A stretch of DNA of 7,094 nt from Anaerolineae bacterium CG2_30_58_95 (GCA_001872165.1 MNXK01000187.1:1-7094), one strand, 5' to 3'; shown: positions 1 through 6,019, numbered from the stretch's first letter. The notes: generated from the letters alone by a model not told the origin. Numbers and translations: made by a program.

Positions 1-164
1 TCCGAGATGTACTTCAGGAAGATCAGCCCCAGGACGACGTGCTTGTACTCGGCGGCGTCCATGTGGGCGCGCAACTTGTCCGCTGCGGCCCAGAGTTTTT
101 CCTCGAAGCCGAGGGTGGCGCCATTGGTTTTGTAGGGGGAAGTGCGTCTCTTTGTCGTGGACAT
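1..164 (-). CDS. hsdM: Type I restriction-modification DNA methylase subunit HsdM (N-terminus only)
   Basis: The minus-strand frame from ATG at 164 runs off the left edge, giving 54 codons. The visible residues include LGFEEKLWAAADKLR and then YKHVVLGLIFLKYIS, the classic N-terminal helical part of type I HsdM (the HsdM_N domain before the N6-adenine methylase domain). HsdM forms the modification complex with the specificity subunit HsdS and methylates adenine in a bipartite site. The catalytic NPPF-type motif would lie outside the window. The start at 164 is preceded by AAAGGAG about six bases upstream (170-176) and matches the usual family start. The frame stays open upstream to 485, so a longer product from ATG 311 is formally possible but would add 49 unrelated residues. 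The rest of the system presumably lies to the left as element cargo. Confidence 0.88.
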   Translation of the reverse strand, partial: MSTTKRRTSPYKTNGATLGFEEKLWAAADKLRAHMDAAEYKHVVLGLIFLKYIS

Positions 165-199
165 CAGCACTCCTTTGGATGAAAGTATGTGCTCTTTAT

Positions 200-208
200 A
201 GTTTAGCA
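200..208 (-). promoter_or_regulatory. Possible extended -10 promoter for hsdM
   Basis: On the minus strand TGC-TAAACT forms an extended -10 element. It would start transcription near 193, about 29 bases before the hsdM start codon. No good -35 box sits at the right distance, which is tolerable for extended -10 promoters. A six-base inverted repeat, TGTGCT (188-193) and AGCACA (205-210), flanks it and could be an operator or chance. Confidence 0.35.
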
Positions 209-354
209 CAAATTCAGGGAACTCTCGTAATAAAACGAAAACCGTGTGAATGTCCGTCGCCTCGGCATAGGCCATCGCTTGATAGAGCCGCCAGCATACC
301 TTCGCCCTCATTTTCTCGCGGGAGGAATGTCCGCTTTCCACTTCCAAAAAGAAT

Positions 355-383
355 TTGTTTCTCTGATTCCTCTGGTGTATAAT
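355..383 (+). promoter_or_regulatory. Sigma-70-like promoter with TATAAT, no clear gene behind it
   Basis: TTGTTT (355-360) and a perfect TATAAT (378-383) are 17 bases apart, predicting a start near 390. A perfect palindrome follows at once (394-414) and hairpins at 430-453 and 453-471. No convincing plus-strand gene begins downstream before 887. It may serve a small RNA, a lost gene, or be chance in sequence that reads as protein on the other strand. Confidence 0.4.
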
Positions 384-393
384 GACAGTGTAA

Positions 394-414
394 TAAAACG
401 GTTCGACCGTTTTA
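394..414. repeat. 21-base palindrome next to the predicted start of transcription
   Basis: TAAAACGGT (394-402), centre TCG (403-405), ACCGTTTTA (406-414): nine base pairs with a three-base centre. It sits at about +4 to +24 relative to the promoter at 355-383, a common place for a repressor operator. It could also fold as a small hairpin in a transcript. Confidence 0.45.
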
Positions 415-429
415 CTCGCCGCCAGCGAC

Positions 430-471
430 AAGGCAGCCAAGAGAGGCTGCCTTCCATCCCAGGAGGATGGA
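430..471. repeat. Two abutting inverted repeats (hairpins)
   Basis: The first has AAGGCAGCC (430-438) and GGCTGCCTT (445-453) around a six-base loop. The second has TCCATCC (453-459) and GGATGGA (465-471) around five bases that include part of an AGGAGG sequence. Neither is followed by a T run on either strand, so they are not standard terminators. Confidence 0.45.
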
Positions 472-848
472 TAGCCGGGGGTGTTTTATTTAACGCACCA
501 CAGGTCAACCACCTGGCTAGAGAATGTCTGGTAATAAACGTGGGTTTTGTTCCAGTCATATTCCCGCACGGTGCCCGCGATCATATCGGCCAGCCGATAT
601 CCAGCGGGGAGGCGCGCAATGTCAGGCGGGTAAACAGATCAATGGTCACTTTCATTCCGCTAAAACCTTTGAGCCGCACCGGCAAGTCGGTTTTGAACAA
701 AACAGCGGCGGTCGGCGCGCCGCGCACGCCTGATCTTGTGCAGCCTTGAAATCCAGTTTGACGTTGCTTTCCTGGGTCGGCAGGCATTGCAGGAGATTTT
801 TCACATCCGGGCCAGCAGCGCCAGCAGTTGGCGTGAGTTTTAATCAGC

Positions 849-877
849 TTGACACTAGAACACATGTTCTATATAAT
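849..877 (+). promoter_or_regulatory. Consensus promoter of the polymerase operon with LexA-like box in the spacer
   Basis: TTGACA (849-854) and TATAAT (872-877) are separated by 17 bases, a perfect sigma-70 consensus. The spacer holds a palindrome, TAGAACA (856-862) and TGTTCTA (865-871) around two bases. Its core GAACACATGTTC (858-869) fits the GAAC-N4-GTTC form of Gram-positive type LexA (DinR) boxes. A repressor bound here would block RNA polymerase. Predicted initiation near 884 is only about three bases before the ATG at 887, so the message would be nearly leaderless. A sister promoter with the same design lies at 4446. Confidence 0.85.
858..869. promoter_or_regulatory. LexA/DinR-type operator, copy 1
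   Basis: GAACACATGTTC matches the full RNRY-type centre of the DinR consensus as I recall it, and lies between the -35 and -10 boxes. The bound protein is inferred. An element-encoded repressor is the main alternative. Confidence 0.6.
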
Positions 878-886
878 ATTATCAGC

Positions 887-1810
887 ATGTCTTTTATTGA
901 CCGCTTATTCTACCTTCTTGGTCACAGTCAAGACGTTGGACCCAGGCGTTACGAATTGGACGAGCACCTCCAGACCGTGCTTGAGGACCTCGCCCTGCAA
1001 GAACAGCGCCCCATGGAGGACGTACACGCGGACCTTATCTCGTCTGCACTCGCGCACCGGCACAGGTCCAACATTCTCTGGGATCACTGGCGATCCCTTT
1101 CGCCTCGTGAGCAAGATGTCACTGCCCTGACCTGCCAGGTTTGCACCAATCCCCAGATCGCAGCCCGTCTGCATATCTCAGTCGAGACCGTCAAAATGCA
1201 CATGCGCAATACCCTGGTCAAGTTCCAACTGTACAGCAAATCTGAACTACGGCTTATCTCTCACAATTGGGGTCTTGGCACTCTCATGGATACGCTCATC
1301 GAACCCAAAACCGGCGGCTGGATCCTCCTGGCCGGAGCGTGCAGCATGAATTCCACCATGCTGACTGCCATCGCCCATCTGGGAGAGCGCGGCGCTGTGC
1401 GCGTCCTGGATGGCGGCAACCGCTTCAATGCCTATACGGTGGCACGCGCCGCGCATGGACGACCAGACATTTTGGAACGCATCACTGTCTCGCGCGCTTT
1501 CACCTGCTACCAGATGCTCTCTCTCTTGGAAAGTACACCAGCCATTCCTGCCCCCTTCGTGGTACTGGATTTGCTCAACACGTTCTACGATGAGTCTGTC
1601 CAGGCCGGGGAACGGAAGCGATTGCTGCAGGCCTGCATCTCTCACCTGCACCGGCTGGGGCAGGCTGCCGGTGGGGTAGTGAGCATACGTCCACCGGCCG
1701 TTCCAAGCCAGGCCGCCCTGGAAATGCTGGACCTTCTCCAATCTTCGGCAGTGGATACTTTCTTCGTGCAAATGGCAGCGCCGGCTCCTGAACCGATGAG
1801 GTTATTCTAA
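887..1810 (+). CDS. LuxR-type HTH protein fused to an inactive-looking RecA/Rad51-like domain
   Basis: 307 residues from ATG 887. The frame is open further upstream to 746, but the perfect promoter at 849-877 would lie inside such a longer gene, so 887 is chosen. Residues 72-122 form a LuxR-type HTH (LSPREQDV then IAARLHISVETVKMHMRN). Residues about 143-297 look like a RecA/Rad51/KaiC core. GACSMNST (150-157) is at the Walker A place with the GK pair replaced by N155-S156. VRVLDGGNRF (171-180) aligns with the strand carrying an acidic residue in Rad51. ITVSRAFTCYQML (199-211) resembles the Rad51 ARAYN..HQ segment. FVVLDLL (224-230) is Walker B with D228. Loss of the Walker lysine predicts weak or no ATP hydrolysis. 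It is first in the operon and overlaps the next gene by one base. Possible roles are a RecA-like partner or loader for the polymerase, a DNA-binding regulator, or both. The HTH call is firm; the RecA-fold call is by eye. Confidence 0.82.
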   Translation: MSFIDRLFYLLGHSQDVGPRRYELDEHLQTVLEDLALQEQRPMEDVHADLISSALAHRHRSNILWDHWRSLSPREQDVTALTCQVCTNPQIAARLHISVETVKMHMRNTLVKFQLYSKSELRLISHNWGLGTLMDTLIEPKTGGWILLAGACSMNSTMLTAIAHLGERGAVRVLDGGNRFNAYTVARAAHGRPDILERITVSRAFTCYQMLSLLESTPAIPAPFVVLDLLNTFYDESVQAGERKRLLQACISHLHRLGQAAGGVVSIRPPAVPSQAALEMLDLLQSSAVDTFFVQMAAPAPEPMRLF

Positions 1811-2073
1811 TGGGACGCACCCTGCCTTCCGCCACGCAGGTCTTCCTGCAAGAGCAAGACTCCTTCGCCCGCTTCCGGCGCGCCCTGCGCCGTTCGGACC
1901 AGCTGGCTCTGGACGACCTGTTTACCAGCGCCCGCCAGCACCTGGCTGCCGCGCAGTACGCCTCCCATGCCTTGCCCTTCGAAGTCTTCCTGCTTTCGAT
2001 GCTCCTGGAAGAGCACAAGGAAGTCATGCGGCTTCGTCAGCAAGTGGACGAACTCATCTCCCGACAAAAATGA
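1810..2073 (+). CDS. Small helical protein of the polymerase operon, unknown function
   Basis: 87 residues. The ATG at 1810 overlaps the TAA of the preceding gene (TAATG), with GAGG (1798-1801) eight bases upstream. The stop overlaps the start of the polymerase gene (ATGA, 2070-2073), so the three genes are probably translationally coupled. The sequence is almost entirely helix-forming and rich in Leu, Arg, Gln and Ala. Residues about 18-50 carry many Arg and Gln residues, and residues about 57-87 (LLSMLLEEHKEVMRLRQQVD) have heptad-like spacing suggesting a short coiled coil. There is no signal peptide, membrane segment or catalytic motif. I do not recognise the family. Its tight placement between a RecA-like protein and a polymerase suggests an adaptor joining them, which is inference only. 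Confidence 0.8.
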   Translation: MGRTLPSATQVFLQEQDSFARFRRALRRSDQLALDDLFTSARQHLAAAQYASHALPFEVFLLSMLLEEHKEVMRLRQQVDELISRQK

Positions 2074-4388
2074 CTGAGACGATTTACGGTTGGCTGTTCG
2101 ACGTGTACCCGAATGAGACGAACCTGACCCTCTGGCTGATCGGCGAGGACGGGAAGCGCTATCGCTTCGTTCAGGACTTTGCCGCGGCAGTCTACGCTGC
2201 AGGCCCCGAGCGCAGGGCTGAGCGAGTAGACGAAGCCCCACGCCTGCGGGAGCTGTGGAAGTGGCTGGAAGCGCAGGAGGTGCCCGTCCGCCTGTCGCGC
2301 ACGGAGCGGCGTGACGTATTCCAGGGGATGGTCACCGTCCTGTCTGCCGAAGTCCTGCAGTCCGCAAGATTGGATGAATTGTTCCGAAAAATGGTTGCTG
2401 CCTTCCCTGACCTGACCTACTACGATGCCGACATCTCCCTGCCGCTGCGCTATGCCGCAGCCTTCAACGTCTTTCCACTGGCGCGCTGCCGGCTGGATGT
2501 CCGGGGAGAAACGGTGATAAGCATTGTACCGCTCGACACCCCCTGGGAGCTCGACCCCGCTCCCGCGCCGCTGCGCCTCCTGTCGCTCGAACCGGACTGC
2601 GACCCGGCGCACGGAGAGCCGAAGGCGATCACCGTCGCCTACGAGCGCGTCCGGTATTCCCTGCCGCTCGAAAAAACGACCCCGCTGCTTGCCAGCCTCC
2701 ATCACATCCTCGGTCGTTACGACCCCGATCTGATCCTGACTTCCTGGGGCGATACCTGGCTGATGCCTTTCCTGATGAAAATCTGTAAAGAGAGCGGGAC
2801 CACGCTCCCTTTGAACCGAGACGAAAACCAAGCAGTCGTCGAACGGAAAGAGCATACCTACTTCTCGTACGGCCAGATCGTCTACCGCGGCCGGCAGGTG
2901 CAGTTGCGCGGACGTTGGCACTTGGATAAGCATAATGCCATGCTCTGGAATGACTATGGCTTGGAGGGTGTCCTGGAGATGGCGCGTGTCACCCGCCAGC
3001 CGGTCCAGGATGCTGCCCGGTTATCTCCGGGTACGGGGATTTCGTCAATGCAATTCGTCACTGCCCTCCAGAAAGGCATTCTCATCCCCTGGCATAAGCA
3101 TCAAGCGGAGACGCCCAAGACGGCTATGGACCTCCTCCGGGCGGACATGGGAGGGATGGTTTATCAGCCAACCATCGGCCTGCACCGCGACGTGGCCGGA
3201 ATCGACTTCGTCTCGATGTATCCGGGCATCATGGTGAGATTCAATATTTCGCCGGAAGTGCCGAGGGCGGGAACAGATCTCGAACCTGCTCCCGGCGAAC
3301 CGGGGATCGTCCCCATGACGCTGGCTCCGCTCTTGAACAAGCGCCTGGCGCTTAAGTCGGCCCTCCTGACCCTCCACCGATGGGATTGTCGGAGGACAAC
3401 TTATCAGGCCTTGGTAAGCGCAGAGAAATGGCTGCTCGTCACCTGCTTCGGGTATCTGGGTTACAAGAACGCTCGCTTCGGGCGGATTGAGGCCCATGAA
3501 GCGGTGACCGCTTATGGTCGCGAAGCGCTCCTGCGCGCCAAGGAAGCAGCTGAAGACCTGGATTATGAGATCCTCCACATGTACGTGGATGGGCTGTGGG
3601 TGCACAAAGATGGCTGCAAGACCCCGGCAGATTTTGAAGCCCTGCTGGCTGACATCACCGAACGGACCGGCCTTCCCATTTCTCTGGATGGCGTCTACCG
3701 ATGGGTGGTGTTCCTGCCATCGCGCGTGAATGAACGGGTGCCGGTGCCGAACCGCTATTTTGGCGTGTTCCAGGACGGCTCGATCAAAGTGCGCGGAATC
3801 GAGTGCAGGCGCAGGGATACTCCTCCGTTCATCGCTAAGACGCAGATGACCATCATGGAGATCCTGGCAAAGGCCGAGGATGCGGAGCATTTGAAGGAAG
3901 TTTACCCAAAGGCTCTGGCTTTTGTGCACATGGAAATGGAGGCGCTGAGAGCCGGGCGTGTGCCTCTGGAGAAGTTACTGGTGTCGCAAAAACTGAGCCG
4001 GGAGTTGTGCGAGTATTCTTCCCCCTCACCTGCGGCGCGGGCGGTGCGGCAACTGCAGGAAGACGGGAAAGTGGTGCGGCCCGGGCAGCGCGTACGATTT
4101 CTTTTCACGCTGGGAAAACCGGGGGTACGTGCGTGGGATGTACCAGAACCACCGGACCTGCGCTACGTGGATGTTAAACGCTATCAAACCCTGCTCAAGC
4201 GGGCGGTCGAGACAGTCCTGGCGCCCATCGGGCAAAGCGTGAACGGCGGGAAAGATAAAGAATGTCCATATCTATTCCCCGTTAAAAACATCAAGCCGCT
4301 GGGGGAGGGGGGCACCCAACAGCTCGACGTCCACAATTTATCACCGGATCATAGTTTCCGCAATGCCATTCAAGGAGGTGAACGATGA
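2070..4388 (+). CDS. Divergent family B DNA polymerase, PolB2/Dpo2-like
   Basis: 772 residues, near normal for family B. The N-terminal and exonuclease-like part covers about residues 1-345. Its proofreading motifs look dead: Exo I reads SLE at 172-174 instead of DIE, Exo II has W226 and L231 where Asn and Asp are expected, and Exo III has Y296 but G300 for the Asp. The polymerase part is better kept. Motif A is DFVSMYP with D379. Motif B is K453-WLLVTCFGY, followed by KNARFGRIE. Motif C is MYVDGLWV (504-511): the second catalytic Asp (D507) remains but the first is Tyr (Y505). The thumb region has KVRGIECRRRDTPPF (573-587) and LSRELCEY (642-649). These changes resemble archaeal PolB2 (Dpo2), reported, as I recall, to act in damage tolerance in Sulfolobales. 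No strong ribosome site precedes the ATG; translation is probably coupled to the upstream gene by the four-base overlap. The likely role is low-fidelity synthesis past lesions. A purely structural role is the alternative. Confidence 0.87.
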   Translation: MTETIYGWLFDVYPNETNLTLWLIGEDGKRYRFVQDFAAAVYAAGPERRAERVDEAPRLRELWKWLEAQEVPVRLSRTERRDVFQGMVTVLSAEVLQSARLDELFRKMVAAFPDLTYYDADISLPLRYAAAFNVFPLARCRLDVRGETVISIVPLDTPWELDPAPAPLRLLSLEPDCDPAHGEPKAITVAYERVRYSLPLEKTTPLLASLHHILGRYDPDLILTSWGDTWLMPFLMKICKESGTTLPLNRDENQAVVERKEHTYFSYGQIVYRGRQVQLRGRWHLDKHNAMLWNDYGLEGVLEMARVTRQPVQDAARLSPGTGISSMQFVTALQKGILIPWHKHQAETPKTAMDLLRADMGGMVYQPTIGLHRDVAGIDFVSMYPGIMVRFNISPEVPRAGTDLEPAPGEPGIVPMTLAPLLNKRLALKSALLTLHRWDCRRTTYQALVSAEKWLLVTCFGYLGYKNARFGRIEAHEAVTAYGREALLRAKEAAEDLDYEILHMYVDGLWVHKDGCKTPADFEALLADITERTGLPISLDGVYRWVVFLPSRVNERVPVPNRYFGVFQDGSIKVRGIECRRRDTPPFIAKTQMTIMEILAKAEDAEHLKEVYPKALAFVHMEMEALRAGRVPLEKLLVSQKLSRELCEYSSPSPAARAVRQLQEDGKVVRPGQRVRFLFTLGKPGVRAWDVPEPPDLRYVDVKRYQTLLKRAVETVLAPIGQSVNGGKDKECPYLFPVKNIKPLGEGGTQQLDVHNLSPDHSFRNAIQGGER

Positions 4389-4408
4389 AAAACGCCCTTT
4401 TATTGTAA
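4372..4408 (+). other. Strong ribosome site and 7-codon reading frame overlapping the polymerase stop
   Basis: AAGGAGGTGA (4372-4381) is close to a perfect Shine-Dalgarno sequence and sits six bases before an ATG at 4385 that overlaps the polymerase TGA. The frame encodes only MKNALLL and stops at 4406-4408. This looks like the start of a further operon gene whose body has been lost, or a tiny leader or coupling peptide. No terminator hairpin follows. Confidence 0.45.
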
Positions 4409-4445
4409 AGTGAATAACGTATAGACACAGTAGACAAAATCTTGC

Positions 4446-4474
4446 TTGACAAACGAACATTAGTTCTATATAAT
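4446..4474 (+). promoter_or_regulatory. Consensus promoter of the excisionase gene with LexA-like box in the spacer
   Basis: TTGACA (4446-4451), 17-base spacer, TATAAT (4469-4474). The spacer contains GAACATTAGTTC (4455-4466), again GAAC-N4-GTTC, and TTCTATATAATA is shared with the promoter at 849-877. Initiation is expected near 4481, giving a leader of about 22 bases. Confidence 0.85.
4455..4466. promoter_or_regulatory. LexA/DinR-type operator, copy 2
   Basis: GAACATTAGTTC has perfect half-sites, with a centre (ATTA) that fits the DinR consensus less well than copy 1. It holds the same position relative to -35 and -10 as copy 1, which supports common regulation. Confidence 0.55.
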
Positions 4475-4502
4475 AACAACACAGTATTATGGAGAATATG
4501 CT

Positions 4503-4706
4503 ATGGAAGTACGGTTATTGAAAGGAAAAGAAGTCGCAGCAATGCTCGGGGTAAGTACTTCTTTTGCTTATCTTCTGATGAAACGCGGCGACATCCCCAT
4601 TGTCCGAATGGGCAGTGCAGTGCGAGTGAGGCCCGAGGACTTAGAGCGGTACATCAATGAAAAAGCGGCGCAAAATGAAAACCCATTCAGTCTTCGGGCG
4701 CGCTAA
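4503..4706 (+). CDS. Excisionase-like helix-turn-helix protein (HTH_17/AlpA type)
   Basis: 67 residues. GGAG (4491-4494) lies eight bases before the ATG. The pattern LLKGKEVAAMLGVSTSFAYL, then a basic segment with MKRGDIPIVRMGSAVRVRPE and DLERYINE, is the typical winged MerR-like DNA-binding domain of small excisionases and AlpA-type regulators, filling the whole protein. In integrative elements such proteins bend DNA at attachment sites and direct the integrase toward excision, and some also regulate transcription. It lies 170 bases before the integrase and has its own promoter carrying a LexA-like box, so excision could be damage-induced. The fold assignment is firm; excisionase rather than pure regulator is inferred from its neighbour. 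Confidence 0.83.
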   Translation: MEVRLLKGKEVAAMLGVSTSFAYLLMKRGDIPIVRMGSAVRVRPEDLERYINEKAAQNENPFSLRAR

Positions 4707-4876
4707 GTACAATCATGACAATGACAGACAGCTTCTTACGGGTGTTCATGAGATCAGTGCCTTAATCGGGTACAATCTACTTACTCCGTATCTGAACCTT
4801 ACCAGTCGAATAGCACAAGCATCATTTCTCGTTCCTCCATTCTGGATCTCCAAAGTCACAGAAAGGAGGAATCAAT

Positions 4877-6019
4877 ATGGCTAGAAGGCGAGGCAACAAC
4901 GAAGGTTGCATTTACCATCGTAAAGACGGTCGGTGGTGCGCCCAGGTCAGCATAAGCGGTAGACGCCTGACCAAGTACAGCAAGTCCCAAAAGGAATGCC
5001 GGGATTGGATCAAGGAAACGCTGACGAAGATCGGGAACGGGCTGACGTTCCAGGGAACCCAGATAACGCTGGCGAAATTCATTGAAAGCTGGTTGGACGG
5101 CAAGGAACTGAGCCGCAGGCCGCAGACGGTGAGCCAGTACCGCGCGCTGACCAAGCAACACATCCTACCGCTGATGGGGGGAATACGACTGCAGGATATC
5201 CAGCCGGCGCATTTGAAGCAGTTATACCTGGCGAAAAAGGATGAAGGCCGGGGTGCGCGCACGGTGCAGATGATCCATACGGTAATGCACGCGGTGCTGA
5301 AACAGGCGGTGAAGGAAGGTATCCTGGGGCGCAATCCGGCGGATGCAGTGGAACGTCCGAAGGTGGAGCAAACCGAACGGCATATCCTGACCGAGGAGCA
5401 GGCCCAACAATTGATCATCGCGACGACGGGCACGCGCTACGGTACGCTCATATACATGGCGCTGATGACCGGGATGCGCGAGGGCGAACTGCTCGGTTTG
5501 AAGTGGTCGGACGTGGATTGGACGAAAGGCCATCTGCACATCCAACGGCAACTGCAGGTGAAGAAGGTGGATGGGAGCGTGCTGGTCCCGCCAAAGACGA
5601 GGGCAGGCGTCCGGAAGATCAAGCTGGGTCAGGGAACCCTGGACCGGCTGGCCATGCACCGGGAACATCAGGAGCTGCAGAAGGAAGCAAGCAGGGCTCT
5701 CTGGGTGGAGAACGATCTTATCTTTCCGAACACGATCGGGAAGCCGATGTCGAGCCGGAATATGTATGCGGATTACAAGCGTCTGCTCAAGGAGAACAGC
5801 TTGCCGGATATCAATTTCCATGCCCTGCGGCACACGTCGCTGTCGTTCCTGCTGGATATGGGGATGCCGGTGAATACGGTCCAGAAGCGGGCGGGACACT
5901 CTAAGGCGAGCGTCACCACGGATACATACGGTCACTCCCTGGCGCATTCGGATGATGAGGCAGCGGAACGGATCGAAGAGCTGCTTACGCCAGTTGCAGT
6001 CAAATTGCAGTCAAAATGA
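4877..6019 (+). CDS. Site-specific tyrosine recombinase (integrase)
   Basis: 380 residues. AAAGGAGG (4862-4869) lies seven bases before the ATG. Residues 1-60 form an arm-DNA-binding domain (GCIYHRKDGRWCAQVSISGR). Residues 63-160 form the SAM-like core-binding domain. The catalytic domain covers about 170-370, with R201 (GMREGELLGLKW), K240 region (PPKTRAGVRKI), H315 and R318 (FHALRHT), H341 (AGHSKASVTTDTYGH) and nucleophile Y351, so the full catalytic set is present. Length and layout match phage and integrative-element integrases of the Tn916/XerD-related superfamily. It cuts and joins DNA at the tRNA-Lys attachment site. The gene points toward the right end, about 100 bases from the tRNA fragment. 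The 170-base gap before it (4707-4876) shows no clear promoter or hairpin beyond the ribosome site, so it may be read from the excisionase promoter. Confidence 0.96.
   Translation: MARRRGNNEGCIYHRKDGRWCAQVSISGRRLTKYSKSQKECRDWIKETLTKIGNGLTFQGTQITLAKFIESWLDGKELSRRPQTVSQYRALTKQHILPLMGGIRLQDIQPAHLKQLYLAKKDEGRGARTVQMIHTVMHAVLKQAVKEGILGRNPADAVERPKVEQTERHILTEEQAQQLIIATTGTRYGTLIYMALMTGMREGELLGLKWSDVDWTKGHLHIQRQLQVKKVDGSVLVPPKTRAGVRKIKLGQGTLDRLAMHREHQELQKEASRALWVENDLIFPNTIGKPMSSRNMYADYKRLLKENSLPDINFHALRHTSLSFLLDMGMPVNTVQKRAGHSKASVTTDTYGHSLAHSDDEAAERIEELLTPVAVKLQSK
5994..6015 (+). repeat. Tandem 11-base direct repeat at the end of the integrase gene
   Basis: TTGCAGTCAAA occurs twice back to back (5994-6004 and 6005-6015) within the last codons of the integrase. 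It may be an integrase or excisionase arm-binding site embedded in the gene, or a small duplication. Confidence 0.6.

Larger units (their letters stand above)
165..844 (-). pseudogene. Decayed minus-strand gene between hsdM and the polymerase operon
   Basis: No intact gene fits this stretch, but protein-like minus-strand translation shifts between frames. Around 844-725 one frame reads PDVKNLLQCLPTQESNVKLD. Around 715-635 another reads AAVLFKTDLPVRLKGFSGMK. From about 635 a third reads ARLPAGYRLADMIAGTVREY and continues to a TAA at 486-488. The same third frame stays open past that stop through KFFLEVESGHSSREKMRAKV to 165, where it runs in frame into hsdM. Two frame changes plus one nonsense codon suggest a dead gene. 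I do not recognise the family with confidence. The FLEVESG and following lysine/arginine-rich part faintly recalls Replic_Relax (replication-relaxation) proteins, but this is weak. The promoter at 849 appears to cut into its 5' end. It could also be fortuitous open sequence. Confidence 0.4.

Noticed and set aside
188..210. Six-base inverted repeat over the hsdM -10 as a definite operator
   Set aside because: Short arms with an 11-base gap can arise by chance; mentioned only within the promoter entry.
461..493. AGGAGG followed at once by ATG and an eight-codon frame
   Set aside because: There is no spacing between the ribosome site and the ATG, and the sequence forms part of a hairpin, so a leader peptide is not supported.
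246..749. Plus-strand open frame of 167 codons upstream of the operon
   Set aside because: No ribosome site, composition unlike a protein, a promoter and three hairpins lie inside it, and the opposite strand shows more protein-like sequence.
2037..2933. Long minus-strand open frame opposite the polymerase gene
   Set aside because: It lies wholly opposite well-supported coding sequence with recognisable motifs and has no family resemblance.
887..4388. Pipolin-type primer-independent PolB element
   Set aside because: The polymerase lacks the look of protein-primed or piPolB enzymes (no recognisable TPR1/TPR2-like insertions by eye) and fits PolB2 better; its exonuclease motifs are also decayed.
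5222..5947. Long minus-strand open frame opposite the integrase
   Set aside because: A shadow of the integrase gene, whose catalytic residues are all identifiable on the plus strand.
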